64,000 nucleotides of DNA from the NCBI RefSeq assembly GCF_036884295.1, contig NZ_CP145608.1, forward strand, positions 248,001-312,000. The letters run 5' to 3'. This document shows positions 31,468 through 40,563 of the stretch, piece by piece. Under the pieces are notes generated by a model that was given only the letters and a program-made list of their open reading frames with translations, was not told where the DNA came from and made no database searches. The position numbers were made by a program, and so were the translations under genes. The first letter of the stretch is position 1, and every line of letters starts with the position of its first letter. This stretch comes from Brochothrix thermosphacta DSM 20171 = FSL F6-1036. Lineage in GTDB: Bacteria; Bacillota; Bacilli; Lactobacillales; Listeriaceae.

Positions 31468-33120
31468 ATGGCAACAACATTTTCAGGATTAGATCGCAAA
31501 AATAAATTAGAACAATTGACTACCGAAGAATTTGATATTCTTGTTATTGGTGGCGGTATTACAGGTGCTGGTATTGCGCTTGATGGTGCAACACGAGGCT
31601 TGAAAGTTGCCGTTGTAGAAATGCAAGATTTTGCTGGTGGTACTTCAAGTCGTTCGACAAAATTAGTACATGGTGGTTTACGTTACTTGAAACAATTCCA
31701 AATTGGAGTGGTTGCTGAAGTAGGTCGTGAGCGTGCGATTGTCTATGAAAATGGTCCTCATGTAACGACACCAGAATGGATGTTATTGCCATTCCATAAA
31801 GGTGGAACATTTGGTTCGTTCTCTACATCAATTGGTTTAAAAGTATATGATTTCTTAGCACAAGTTAAAAAAGGTGAACGCCGTAAAATGTTGTCGCCAA
31901 CTGAAACATTGAAAAAAGAGCCACTTGTTAAAAATAAAAACCTCAAAGGCGGAGGATATTATGTTGAATATCGTACGGATGATGCACGTTTAACAATTGA
32001 AGTTATGAAAGCTGCGATTGCCAAAGGCGCGTTAGCAATTAACTATGTTAAATCAAACAACTTCATTTACGATGACAACCGTCAAATCATTGGGGCAGAT
32101 ATTGTTGATGTTCAAACAGGTGAAGCTTATAAAGTGAAAGCAAAACAAGTTGTTAATGCTGCAGGACCTTGGGTAGATGAAGTGCGTGGAAAAGATTATG
32201 CTAAAAACAATAAACAATTGCGTTTAACAAAAGGTGTACACATTGTGTTTGATCAATCCGTTTTCCCATTACGACAAGCCGTCTACTTCGATACACCCGA
32301 TAAACGTATGGTATTTGCGATTCCACGTGATGGCAAAACTTATGTTGGAACTACAGATACTGTTTATGAAGCAGATAAGTTACACCCTAAAGTAAACAAA
32401 GCTGATCGTGATTATATTATTGAAGCGATTCATTATATGTTCCCTAAAGTAAACATTACAAAAGACGACGTTGAGTCAAGCTGGTCAGGTGTTCGTCCGC
32501 TGATTTTTGAAAAAGGGAAAGACCCATCAGAGATTTCACGTAAAGATGAGATTTGGGAAGGCGAGAGTGGTCTTTTAACAATTGCAGGTGGTAAGTTGAC
32601 TGGTTACCGTAAAATGGCTGAGAACATCGTTGACGTTGCTGTAAAACGTATGCCAGGTCATGGCTTTAGTGAAAAAACCCAAACAGAACACTTACCAATT
32701 TCTGGTGGTGACTTCGGTGGTTCTAAAAATTACGATTCATTTGTAGCTAAAAAAGCAAGAGAAGCAGTTAACTTTAACCTTACTGAAGAAGAAGGTCATT
32801 TCTTAGCTAGCAAATATGGTACAAACGTTGATGCGTTGTATGCTTATGCTAAAGCATCACAAGAAGCAGATATCGATCCAATGGTTGATGCTCAACTAAT
32901 GTATGCAATCGAAAATGAAAGTGTTGTACGACCTGTTGATTTCTTTATTAGACGTACAGGTGCTGTGTTCTTCAACGTAAAATGGGCTCAAAAATGGGAA
33001 GCACCAGTTATAGCTAAAATGGCACGTTTGTTTAACTGGACAGATGCTCAAATCCAAGAATACACAACAGATTTAGATATCGAAATTAAAGATTCAATCA
33101 AACCGGTTGATGAAGATTAA
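31468..33120 (+). CDS. glpD: Glycerol-3-phosphate dehydrogenase/oxidase
   Basis: This 550-residue FAD enzyme oxidizes glycerol-3-phosphate to dihydroxyacetone phosphate. It has the FAD motif [40 protein letters not shown] and the SGVRPL region. The length fits GlpD and lacks the roughly 50-residue insert common in streptococcal GlpO, although H2O2-forming oxidase activity cannot be excluded. The start is ATG 31468 after AAGGAG. Confidence 0.93.
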   Translation: MATTFSGLDRKNKLEQLTTEEFDILVIGGGITGAGIALDGATRGLKVAVVEMQDFAGGTSSRSTKLVHGGLRYLKQFQIGVVAEVGRERAIVYENGPHVTTPEWMLLPFHKGGTFGSFSTSIGLKVYDFLAQVKKGERRKMLSPTETLKKEPLVKNKNLKGGGYYVEYRTDDARLTIEVMKAAIAKGALAINYVKSNNFIYDDNRQIIGADIVDVQTGEAYKVKAKQVVNAAGPWVDEVRGKDYAKNNKQLRLTKGVHIVFDQSVFPLRQAVYFDTPDKRMVFAIPRDGKTYVGTTDTVYEADKLHPKVNKADRDYIIEAIHYMFPKVNITKDDVESSWSGVRPLIFEKGKDPSEISRKDEIWEGESGLLTIAGGKLTGYRKMAENIVDVAVKRMPGHGFSEKTQTEHLPISGGDFGGSKNYDSFVAKKAREAVNFNLTEEEGHFLASKYGTNVDALYAYAKASQEADIDPMVDAQLMYAIENESVVRPVDFFIRRTGAVFFNVKWAQKWEAPVIAKMARLFNWTDAQIQEYTTDLDIEIKDSIKPVDED

Positions 33121-33177
33121 ACGGTTGATTAAATAAATAGTCTTTGTCGTTCACATTTCCGAAATGACAATACGCCC

Positions 33178-33207
33178 AAAGCCCACTACAATTCTGTAGT
33201 GGGTTTT
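33178..33207 (+). terminator. Intrinsic terminator after glpD
   Basis: AAGCCCACTACA pairs with TGTAGTGGGTTT around ATTC, and T residues follow. Confidence 0.88.
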
Positions 33208-33326
33208 GAATTGGAAATAAAGACCAATCTAGGTCGTTATTCCTTGCTCATTCGGAATTACGTACTACATGTACGCGTAACATCTTTCGCTCGTTTTGCT
33301 TACTATCTTAATAGGCTAATTAAGTC

Positions 33327-33357
33327 CGCTGTTAGTCTGCAGTGGGCTTTTTGGCTG
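33327..33357 (+). terminator. Second terminator-like hairpin in the glpD-treP gap
   Basis: AGTCCGCTG pairs with CAGTGGGCT through G-U pairs, followed by TTTTT. It looks like a diverged copy of the terminator 150 bases upstream. The gap 33121-33489 has no gene I can support. Confidence 0.55.
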
Positions 33358-33432
33358 TTAGGTTATTATCTGTTGCTAACAGAAGTGACGTTGCTTAAAA
33401 AGCTAATGAGTAGGCGATTTTGGGCATTAAAA

Positions 33433-33481
33433 AACACCCCCTATTAAATCCGGATGATCCGAAATGTAATAGGCGGCGTTG
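33433..33481 (-). terminator. Terminator of treP (minus strand)
   Basis: On the minus strand, CCTATTA and TAATAGG form the core of a long hairpin that ends in TTTTTT, 10 bases after the treP stop. Confidence 0.75.
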
Positions 33482-33489
33482 AGTATTAA

Positions 33490-34905
33490 TTAAGCTTTTT
33501 GTTTTGCAAATTTAGAGAATATTAATGTAAGGATGAATGGGATAACAATCGCTACTAGCATACCCAGAGCAAAGATTGCCCAACCTGGTTTCATAATTGA
33601 TACGATACCTGGAAGCCCACCGACACCAATACTGAACGCTTTTACTTTTGCGACAGTGATGATACAACCAGCAACACCAGAACCGATAATTGCGGCATAG
33701 AATGGGTAACGATAACGTAAGTTAACCCCAAACATCGCGGGTTCGGTAACCCCTAATGAAGCGGTTAGTGCAGATGTACCCGCTAATGAACGATTTTTTT
33801 TCTTTTTGAAGATAAAGAACATGGCTAATGCAGCAGCACCTTGAGCAAGGTTAGACATGACTACGATTGGCCATAAGAACGTGCTACCTGTTGAACCAAT
33901 CAGCTGTAAATCGACAGCTAGGAAAAGGTGATGCATACCTGTAATAACAAGCGGTGCATATAACGTACCATAGATAAGGCCACCAAGAGCTGGCGCGAAA
34001 TCGAAGATATTAACGATACCTGTTGTAATTAAGTTTGCAATAAACATTGTTACAGGTCCAATAACGATGAAAGAAAGGATACCAGTAACAAGTAATGAAA
34101 TTGGAGCAACTAGTAAGAGCTGGAATGAATCTGCGATACGTTTTTTCAAGAACAATTCAATCTTAACTAAAACATAGGTAGCAGCAAGTATAGGAAGAAC
34201 TTGTGCTTGGTAACCAACTTTTTCTATATGCCATCCAAAGAGGTTCCATGTAGGTACATCGCCAGCAAGACGAGCATCAGCTAAACCGTATGCATTTAGT
34301 AATGCCGGGTTAACAAGTACAAGTCCAAGAACGATACCGAGCAGTGGGCTACCACCGAATTTCTTACTTGCGGACCACCCAACTAAAACGGGTAGGAAGG
34401 CAAAGGCGGTTCCTGCAATAATGTTAATCATATCAGCAACGCCAGCCCATTGTGGGTAGGCTTCGATGACAGGTTGTTTCATGAAAATATCTGGGCCAGT
34501 TAAGAGGTTGTTAACACCTAGTAGTAAACCGGCAGTAATAATTGCAGGTAAAATAGGAACGAAAATTTCAGCAAGACCTAATAATGCTTTTTGGAACCAG
34601 TTTGATTTTTCTGCGGAAGCTTGTTTTACTTCTTCTTTTGTCGTATCCGTATCGATACCTGTTAGTTCAGCAAAAACGGCAAATACTTTTTCGACCGTTC
34701 CGGTACCGATAATAACTTGGAATTGACCGTTAGCAGAAAATGAACCTTTAACAACATCAATATTATCTAACGCAGCTTCATCGACGATTTTTTCGTCTTT
34801 TAAAACTAAACGTAAGCGTGTAACACAATGCGTTGCTGTGATAATGTTTTCCTTACCACCAACGGCATCGATGATTTTTTGGACTTCTTCTCTTGAAAAT
34901 GACAT
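33490..34905 (-). CDS. treP: Trehalose PTS enzyme IIBC
   Basis: This 471-residue membrane protein imports and phosphorylates trehalose. The N-terminal IIB domain has the phosphocysteine in ATHCVTRLRL. The IIC domain of about ten membrane segments follows, with GITEPAMFGVNLRYRYPFYAA-like EIIC sequence. There is no IIA domain, so the glucose IIA must supply phosphate. The start is at 34905 (MSFSREEV) behind AGGTGA. Trehalose specificity is inferred from the TreR-type operator and from treA and treR nearby. Confidence 0.9.
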   Translation of the reverse strand: MSFSREEVQKIIDAVGGKENIITATHCVTRLRLVLKDEKIVDEAALDNIDVVKGSFSANGQFQVIIGTGTVEKVFAVFAELTGIDTDTTKEEVKQASAEKSNWFQKALLGLAEIFVPILPAIITAGLLLGVNNLLTGPDIFMKQPVIEAYPQWAGVADMINIIAGTAFAFLPVLVGWSASKKFGGSPLLGIVLGLVLVNPALLNAYGLADARLAGDVPTWNLFGWHIEKVGYQAQVLPILAATYVLVKIELFLKKRIADSFQLLLVAPISLLVTGILSFIVIGPVTMFIANLITTGIVNIFDFAPALGGLIYGTLYAPLVITGMHHLFLAVDLQLIGSTGSTFLWPIVVMSNLAQGAAALAMFFIFKKKKNRSLAGTSALTASLGVTEPAMFGVNLRYRYPFYAAIIGSGVAGCIITVAKVKAFSIGVGGLPGIVSIMKPGWAIFALGMLVAIVIPFILTLIFSKFAKQKA

Positions 34906-34930
34906 GATGTTCACCTCATTCTTTCGTATT

Positions 34931-34944
34931 TGTAAGCGCATACA
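34931..34944. promoter_or_regulatory. cre site in the treP leader
   Basis: TGTAAGCGCATACA matches the CcpA consensus except at one base and is nearly palindromic. It lies between the treP promoter and start codon, a roadblock position. Confidence 0.65.
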
Positions 34945-34981
34945 GATTTAGCAATATATTGCTCAGTTAATTAACAACTCA

Positions 34982-35010
34982 ATCTTACCTTGTATATACA
35001 AGGTTGTCAA
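34982..35010 (-). promoter_or_regulatory. treP promoter with TreR operator
   Basis: On the minus strand TTGACA (35010-35005), 17 bases, TAAGAT (34987-34982). The spacer is filled by the palindrome CTTGTATATACAAG (34989-35002), the known TreR operator type. Confidence 0.85.
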
Positions 35011-35027
35011 TTTATTTTTTCGGACAG

Positions 35028-35060
35028 AAAAAAACACCTAAAACAAAGTTCTAGGTGTTT
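35028..35060 (-). terminator. Terminator of clpP (minus strand)
   Basis: On the minus strand AAACACCT pairs with AGGTGTTT and seven T residues follow, about 36 bases after the clpP stop. Confidence 0.85.
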
Positions 35061-35096
35061 CATATTTCTGAGAGAATGAACAAGGCATTTTACTTT

Positions 35097-35690
35097 TTAT
35101 TTAAGTGCTTGGCTACTAACAACGATATCATCGATTAAACCATATGCTTTTGCTTCTTCAGCAGTCATAAAGTTATCACGATCAGTATCTTGTTCGATTT
35201 TTTCAATCGGTTGACCCGTACGTTCTGAAATAATTTTATTTAATTTAGCACGTGTCGCCAAGATATGGCGCGCTGCAATTTCAATTTCAGTTGCTTGACC
35301 TTGAGCACCACCTAAAGGTTGGTGAATCATGATTTCAGCATTTGGAAGAGCGAATCGTTTACCAGGTGCACCTGCAGTTAAAAGGAATGAACCCATTGAA
35401 GCGGCCATACCCATTGCCATTGTTTGCACATCAGCTTTAACAAATTGCATCGTGTCATATATTGCCATACCAGCGGTTACACTACCACCGGGTGAGTTGA
35501 TGTATAAGTAGATGTCTTTGTCAGGGTCTTGAGCATCAAGGAATAACAATTGTGCAATGATAGAGTTAGCAACATCATCATTAACTTGGCTACCTAACAT
35601 AATAATGCGGTCTTTGAGCAGGCGTGAATAGATATCGTACGCGCGTTCACCACGTGATGTTTGTTCGATTACTGTTGGAATTAAGTTCAT
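35097..35690 (-). CDS. clpP: ClpP, ATP-dependent Clp protease proteolytic subunit
   Basis: This 197-residue serine peptidase forms the double-ring protease used with ClpX, ClpC and ClpE. Catalytic Ser98 lies in [11 protein letters not shown] and His123 in MIHQPLGG. Full length. A CtsR box lies about 50 bases upstream, so heat and stress control is likely. In many lactobacilli clpP lies near whiA; here glycerol and trehalose genes intervene. Confidence 0.97.
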   Translation of the reverse strand: MNLIPTVIEQTSRGERAYDIYSRLLKDRIIMLGSQVNDDVANSIIAQLLFLDAQDPDKDIYLYINSPGGSVTAGMAIYDTMQFVKADVQTMAMGMAASMGSFLLTAGAPGKRFALPNAEIMIHQPLGGAQGQATEIEIAARHILATRAKLNKIISERTGQPIEKIEQDTDRDNFMTAEEAKAYGLIDDIVVSSQALK

Positions 35691-35739
35691 ATTGTAGACC
35701 TCCCTTTATTTTAACAAGCTATCAATTATACTACACTCT

Positions 35740-35757
35740 AGGTCAGCCAAGGTCAAA
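35740..35757. promoter_or_regulatory. CtsR operator upstream of clpP
   Basis: AGGTCAGCCAAGGTCAAA contains two direct heptads (GGTCAGC and GGTCAAA) with a 3-base spacer, as in the CtsR consensus RGTCAAA-N3-RGTCAAA. It lies just upstream of clpP on the opposite strand orientation. Confidence 0.75.
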
Positions 35758-35928
35758 TGAATAGACTTGCTAGTTTTGTAGTTTTTAGATAGGCTTTTAT
35801 AAACTAAAAATGAACGTTGTTTAGTGTTATTTATACACAACATTTTGATTTAGTTATATAATCGTTTTGAGAAACGTTTATATAGGATATTCTATCACAT
35901 TTAGTAAGATAATAACGAGTGTAAGACA

Positions 35929-35957
35929 TTGACACTCTTGTATATACAAGTTAAAAT
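35929..35957 (+). promoter_or_regulatory. treA promoter with TreR operator
   Basis: TTGACA (35929-35934), 17 bases, TAAAAT (35952-35957). The spacer holds CTTGTATATACAAG (35937-35950), the same palindrome as at treP. The region 35761-35928 between clpP and treA holds no gene I can support. Confidence 0.87.
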
Positions 35958-35986
35958 AGAAGTGTAAAAGGAAGGTGGAATTTGTG

Positions 35987-37657
35987 ATGACGAAGAAAAA
36001 TTGGCGCGAAGCCAGTATATATCAAATTTATCCAAAAAGTTTTAACGATGCTAATGGAGATGGTATCGGAGATATTCAAGGGATACGTGAAAAAATACCC
36101 TATCTAAAAGAATTAGGTATCGATATGGTATGGCTTACGCCAATGCAACCCTCTCCTCAAAAAGATAATGGGTATGATGTTTCAGATTATTGTGCAATCA
36201 ATCCAGTATACGGTACAATTGAAGAATTTAAAGTGTTGTTAGAAGAGTTACATGCAGAAGGTATCGATATGATGTTAGATATGGTGCTTAACCATACATC
36301 CACGGAACATCATTGGTTCCAGGAAGCAAAAAAATCAAAAGATAATCCTTACCATGATTATTATATTTGGCGTGAAGGTGAACCTGAAACGCTACCAAAT
36401 AATTGGCAATCAAAATTTGGTGGGAGTAGCTGGGCATATAATGATGCAACATCGGAATTCTATTTGCACCTATTTGATGTGACTCAAGCTGACTTGGATT
36501 GGCGCAACCCTAAAGTGCGTGAAGAAATAAAAGCCGTATTGAAATTTTGGGCTGATTTAGGCGTAGATGGTTTCCGTTTAGATGTGATTAACTTGATATC
36601 AAAAGACGACACATTCCCAGACGATTATGTTGGTGATGGGCGTCGTTTTTATACAGACGGTGAGCATGTCCATGCTTATCTAAATGAAATTAATACAGAA
36701 GTCTTCACACCATATGGTATTTTAACTGTTGGTGAAATGTCATCAACTTCAATGGAAGCATGTATACAATACACGCAACCAGAAAACAAAGAATTAGATA
36801 TGACATTTAACTTCCATCATTTAAAAGTCGATTATAAAGATGGTGATAAATGGCAATTAAAAGATATGGATTTTAGCCAGTTGAAAACATTGTTAAGTGA
36901 TTGGCAAACAGGTATGCAAGCAGGTGGAGGTTGGAATGCATTGTTCTGGTGCAATCACGATCAACCCCGAATTGTTTCACGCTATGGTAATGATTCTGTT
37001 GAATACCGTGAAAAATCAGCAAAAATGTTAGCGCTAGCTATGCACGGTTTACAAGGAACACCCTATATTTATCAAGGTGAAGAAATTGGAGCAACAAATC
37101 CGAAATGGCGTTCAATTGACGAGTTTATGGATGTTGAATCAACTAATATGTTTGAAATCATGATTAAAGAAGGCCGAACAGAGGCAGAAGCCTTTGAGAT
37201 TGTTTGTCAACGTTCACGCGATAACAGCCGTACGCCAATACCTTGGAGTTCAGCAGACAACGCTGGGTTTACTACTGGAAAACCATGGTTGAAAATAGCA
37301 GAGAATTATACTACTATTAACGTAACGGAAGCACTCGAACGAAAAGACTCAGTATTCTATTTTTACCAACACTTGATTGCTTTGCGAAAAGCTGAAAAGA
37401 CGTTAGTTAACGGTCTTTTTAAACGTCAAGATCAAGATGATGCGGCTGTTTTTGCTTATGATCGAGTAGATGGTAAAGAAGTATTGCGCGTTGCGGCAAA
37501 CTTTACAGATGAAACAGTAACGTTTGAGTGGTCAGAAGATATTCGTCTAGCGGAGACTTTGCTGACAAACTATGAAGGAGAGGCGACAACGTATCAAACC
37601 AAAGTACAGTTACGCCCTTACGAGAGCATTATCTGGAAAGGTGAAACGTTAGCCTAA
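35987..37657 (+). CDS. treA: Alpha,alpha-phosphotrehalase (GH13)
   Basis: This 556-residue glycoside hydrolase splits trehalose-6-phosphate into glucose and glucose-6-phosphate. It has an (alpha/beta)8 domain with GH13 regions: DMVLNHTS, DGFRLDVIN (nucleophile aspartate), VGEMSS (acid glutamate) and WCNHDQPR. It resembles oligo-1,6-glucosidases, but the TreR operator and adjacent treR favour phosphotrehalase. The start is taken as ATG 35987; GTG at 35975 and 35984 are alternatives. Confidence 0.9.
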   Translation: MTKKNWREASIYQIYPKSFNDANGDGIGDIQGIREKIPYLKELGIDMVWLTPMQPSPQKDNGYDVSDYCAINPVYGTIEEFKVLLEELHAEGIDMMLDMVLNHTSTEHHWFQEAKKSKDNPYHDYYIWREGEPETLPNNWQSKFGGSSWAYNDATSEFYLHLFDVTQADLDWRNPKVREEIKAVLKFWADLGVDGFRLDVINLISKDDTFPDDYVGDGRRFYTDGEHVHAYLNEINTEVFTPYGILTVGEMSSTSMEACIQYTQPENKELDMTFNFHHLKVDYKDGDKWQLKDMDFSQLKTLLSDWQTGMQAGGGWNALFWCNHDQPRIVSRYGNDSVEYREKSAKMLALAMHGLQGTPYIYQGEEIGATNPKWRSIDEFMDVESTNMFEIMIKEGRTEAEAFEIVCQRSRDNSRTPIPWSSADNAGFTTGKPWLKIAENYTTINVTEALERKDSVFYFYQHLIALRKAEKTLVNGLFKRQDQDDAAVFAYDRVDGKEVLRVAANFTDETVTFEWSEDIRLAETLLTNYEGEATTYQTKVQLRPYESIIWKGETLA

Positions 37658-37670
37658 CAGGTTCAAGAAT

Positions 37671-38390
37671 ATGGGAAATAAGAATAAATTCATGGATATC
37701 TATAAGGATCTAGCTCGTGCAATTGATGGGAAAGTGTATCGTGTCGGAGAGCCTTTGCCTAGTGAAAACGAATTGGCACAAAAACATAACGTGTCACGAG
37801 AGACGGTTCGTAAAGCTTTAAGACGACTAAGCGAAACAGGCTATATTCAAAAACGACAGGGAAAAGGCTCAATTGTATTAGATAAAACACGGTTTGATTT
37901 TCCTGTCTCAGGTTTAACAAGTTTTAAAGAATTGATGGATACTAACTTGTCTGATAATTATACAAAAATCATCCGTAATGAGGAGATGTTTTTGCCGGCT
38001 GAACTCGCAGATTCTATGGCAATGCCGCATGACTTTCCTGTTATTCGCCTCACACGCGTACGTTATATTGATGGTGAAGCGGTTATTATTGATGACGATT
38101 ATTTGTCGAAGAAGTATGTAGAATCGATTCCGGATGAACGTGCTATGATTTCAATTTATGATTATATGGAAAATGATTTAGACTTGAAAATTGATTTTGC
38201 ACATAAGCAATACACAGTAGAACCTGTTTCTAAGGAAGATGAAACCTTGCTTGATCTCCATGAAGATACACATGTTGTGGTAGTACGAAGCGATGTTCAT
38301 TTAGAGAATACTGAATTTGTTGAATACACTATTTCGCGTCACCGTTTAGATAAGTTTCGTTTTGTTGATTTTGCGCGACGACAACACTAA
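37671..38390 (+). CDS. treR: TreR, GntR/UTRA-family trehalose repressor
   Basis: This 239-residue regulator has an N-terminal winged helix (GEPLPSENELAQKHNVSRETVRKALRRLSETGYIQKRQGKGSIV) and a C-terminal UTRA effector domain, expected to bind trehalose-6-phosphate. It follows treA by 13 bases and should bind the two CTTGTATATACAAG sites. The ribosome site is weak, and a second ATG at 37692 is possible. Confidence 0.92.
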   Translation: MGNKNKFMDIYKDLARAIDGKVYRVGEPLPSENELAQKHNVSRETVRKALRRLSETGYIQKRQGKGSIVLDKTRFDFPVSGLTSFKELMDTNLSDNYTKIIRNEEMFLPAELADSMAMPHDFPVIRLTRVRYIDGEAVIIDDDYLSKKYVESIPDERAMISIYDYMENDLDLKIDFAHKQYTVEPVSKEDETLLDLHEDTHVVVVRSDVHLENTEFVEYTISRHRLDKFRFVDFARRQH

Positions 38391-38453
38391 ATTTAAACAA
38401 ACGCTTGTCACGATAGAGTTGTGATTGACTTTAATGCTATTGACCTATAAAAT

Positions 38454-38486
38454 AACAAGTGTATTCTAAAATGGATACACTTGTTT
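38454..38486 (+). terminator. Hairpin after treR
   Basis: AACAAGTGTAT pairs perfectly with ATACACTTGTT across a 10-base loop. The following T tract is short, so termination may be weak. Confidence 0.65.
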
Positions 38487-38511
38487 ATATTTTACAAAAG
38501 TAACAACCAAC

Positions 38512-38583
38512 GCCCTTGTAGTATAATGGATAGAACATAAGATTCCGGTTCTTAAGATGGGGGTTCGATTCCCCCCGAGGGCA
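38512..38583 (+). tRNA. tRNA-Arg (anticodon CCG), prophage integration site
   Basis: The 72-base cloverleaf has acceptor GCCCTTG/CGAGGGC, anticodon stem TAAGA/TCTTA with loop TTCCGGT (anticodon CCG), and T arm GGGGG-TTCGATT-CCCCC. A73 is the discriminator and CCA is not encoded. The prophage integrase gene starts 135 bases downstream on the opposite strand, so the 3' half of this gene is the likely attL core. Confidence 0.95.
38549..38583. other. Candidate attL core (3' end of tRNA-Arg)
   Basis: Prophages with tyrosine integrases usually recombine in the 3' part of a tRNA gene. The anticodon-stem to 3'-end segment here abuts prophage DNA. The partner attR is outside the window, so the exact core is unproven. 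Confidence 0.5.
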
Positions 38584-38690
38584 TACTTAGTTAAGTTTTT
38601 AAAATGCACGAAAATGTTTAAATGCGGTATAACAGCGTTTTCCCGTTATTTCCAAGCATGAATATAATCTATTGTGAATCAATATTAATT

Positions 38691-38712
38691 TTATTTTGAC
38701 ATTATTTTGACA
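38691..38712. repeat. Tandem 11-base repeat next to the integrase, possible arm-type sites
   Basis: TTATTTTGACA occurs twice back to back between the tRNA and the integrase stop. Its position fits integrase arm-binding sites, but this is inference. Confidence 0.45.
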
Positions 38713-38717
38713 TTCGT

Positions 38718-39824
38718 TTATATAATTTTTTTCATAAATTCATTAACTTTAGTGTATTCTTTTTGTTCCATCTCATCCATAACGTGCGAGTATGTTTGAA
38801 GTGTAGTAACGATGGTTTCGTGTCCTAATCTTTTTGAAACGTATTTGATATTACAGTCATTGTATAGAAGTAAAGTCGCATGAGTGTGCCTTAAACCGTG
38901 ACAGGTAATGACTGTAATATTTTCTTTTATACATATGTTTCTTAAGCATTTATTAACAGCATTGTTAGTTATCGGTTTAACTCCGTCATCTGTAAATACT
39001 AGATTGTTGCCTGAAAGTTCAACAATGCGGTTTTGTCGCATTTCAGCAAGCCAAGCGACTGTATTATCATCTATAGTAATTGTTCTATTAGATGATGCAT
39101 TCTTAGTTTTCTTAAATCCACTATTATCAAGATAGTTCCAAGTTTTGTTTATTTTAACCGTTTTGTTTTTCAAATCTACACAGTCCCATGTTAACCCTAA
39201 TATTTCAGAAAAACGACAACCTGTAGCAATTGCGAATTTTATAAAGTACCTGGACTTGTATTTTAGTGTAAGATTTCGATTGACTGCTTGTAATAATATA
39301 GTTGTTTCTTTTTCTGTAAGACACTTTAAAGTATCGTTTTCGTTTTCTCTCCCCGTTAATTCTATTCGAGCGGTTGGATCACGTGCTATTTTACCTTCTT
39401 CAAACATCTCTCTTATAAATGATCTAAAGTAAGTATGCCGTTTACGCGTCGTTTCTTTATGATGACTATCTCCAAAATCGTTCAAAGCTGCCTGATACAT
39501 TTCTTTGGTTAAATCTTTTAGTGCTGTGTCGCTGAAATACTGTTTCGCGAACTTAATTGCGTAAAAATAGTGCTTGTCGTTTTCGATTGTCCGTTTCCCT
39601 TTTTTGTATATTTCGAACCATTCTTGGAACGATTCAACAATATCATTATTACCGGCATTTACATCATGACCTTGAAATAATTTTTTTTCAACTTCTGCTG
39701 CAGCTATGTTAGCCAATTTTTGGTTAGAAAAACCTGACTTCGATATTGTTTTATATTTACCGTTCTTTTTATAAGAAATGCGATAGCGATAATTACCTTT
39801 ACTCAATTTTTGTATACTTGCCAT
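38718..39824 (-). CDS. int: Tyrosine-family phage integrase
   Basis: This 368-residue recombinase has an AP2-like N-terminal arm-binding domain (SIQKLSKGNYRYRISYKKNGKYK), a SAM-like core-binding domain and a catalytic domain. Catalytic residues include the arginine in TGCRFSEILGLTW, HGLRHTHATLLL, and the tyrosine in TTLQTYSHV. The start at 39824 has AAGGAG upstream. It reads toward the tRNA-Arg attachment site. Confidence 0.95.
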   Translation of the reverse strand: MASIQKLSKGNYRYRISYKKNGKYKTISKSGFSNQKLANIAAAEVEKKLFQGHDVNAGNNDIVESFQEWFEIYKKGKRTIENDKHYFYAIKFAKQYFSDTALKDLTKEMYQAALNDFGDSHHKETTRKRHTYFRSFIREMFEEGKIARDPTARIELTGRENENDTLKCLTEKETTILLQAVNRNLTLKYKSRYFIKFAIATGCRFSEILGLTWDCVDLKNKTVKINKTWNYLDNSGFKKTKNASSNRTITIDDNTVAWLAEMRQNRIVELSGNNLVFTDDGVKPITNNAVNKCLRNICIKENITVITCHGLRHTHATLLLYNDCNIKYVSKRLGHETIVTTLQTYSHVMDEMEQKEYTKVNEFMKKII

Positions 39825-39902
39825 AGTTTTAGGCTCCTTTCTATGGTAAAATAGAAAACATAAAGAACCCCCAAATGGTACTTTATACACAATTCACTTT
39901 TG

Positions 39903-39947
39903 AATAAGCACTCCTTAACTTTGGTCGGTTGGGGGAGTGCTTATTTT
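39903..39947. terminator. Bidirectional-type terminator between integrase and membrane protein
   Basis: AATAAGCACTCC pairs perfectly with GGAGTGCTTATT, with T residues on the plus side and A-rich sequence on the other. It can end the minus-strand transcript from the membrane protein gene before int. Confidence 0.75.
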
Positions 39948-39948
39948 T

Positions 39949-40539
39949 TTAGTTTTTAACTTTGAACTCTTTAGGATTTACGATCATTCTGTTTTCCGTA
40001 AATAAAACATCGTCATCAGAGTAGTGCATTTTTATATCGAGCGACATGGCATCAGGCGTTCCTATAGTTGTTGCTAAAGCTCCTGATGCAGCGCCATAAA
40101 AAACTTGACCTAAACCGTCAGCAGCTTTTTGCTTTTGTTCTTTAGAAACGTATTTAATATCTTGACTTACTTTAACATCGACAGCAATGCTAGTACTATA
40201 TTTTTTTACTGAGTAGCTCGATACCAAAACAGAAATAGAGTCATTTGCATCGATACTCATCTTAACCAATTCTTTAAATTCTTTTTGATATTCTTTCCAT
40301 TGATCCTCGCTCATTTTATCGTCTTTCACTTCTTTTTTACTGACTTCTTTTTTGTTATCACTAGCTTTGTTGTTAACTTCGTCCTTTGCTCCTATGCCTA
40401 TCCCTACGAATATCATTACCAAACTAACTAACATAATTAAAAGTAAAACTTTCACATTCTTTCTTCTGAAATAATTCACGAAGAACAGAACTAAGCTAAC
40501 AATAAAGATAATTACTGAAATAACACCTACAACTAACAT
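39949..40539 (-). CDS. Prophage membrane protein in the lysogeny module
   Basis: This 196-residue protein has two N-terminal membrane segments (about 3-22 and 28-50), a lysine/aspartate-rich linker, and a soluble domain that I do not recognise. It sits between the repressor and the integrase on the strand expressed in the lysogen. That place often holds superinfection-exclusion or other host-benefit genes, but no such motif is seen; the role is unknown. Confidence 0.7.
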   Translation of the reverse strand: MLVVGVISVIIFIVSLVLFFVNYFRRKNVKVLLLIMLVSLVMIFVGIGIGAKDEVNNKASDNKKEVSKKEVKDDKMSEDQWKEYQKEFKELVKMSIDANDSISVLVSSYSVKKYSTSIAVDVKVSQDIKYVSKEQKQKAADGLGQVFYGAASGALATTIGTPDAMSLDIKMHYSDDDVLFTENRMIVNPKEFKVKN

Positions 40540-40563
40540 TAAAATTCCTCCAATATTCTTTTT

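Noticed and set aside
33199-33447. 82-residue open frame between glpD and treP
   Set aside because: It starts inside a terminator hairpin, has no ribosome site, contains a second terminator-like hairpin and shows no recognisable protein pattern.
35868-35885. Possible cre site before treA (GAGAAACGTTTATA)
   Set aside because: It misses several fixed positions of the CcpA consensus.
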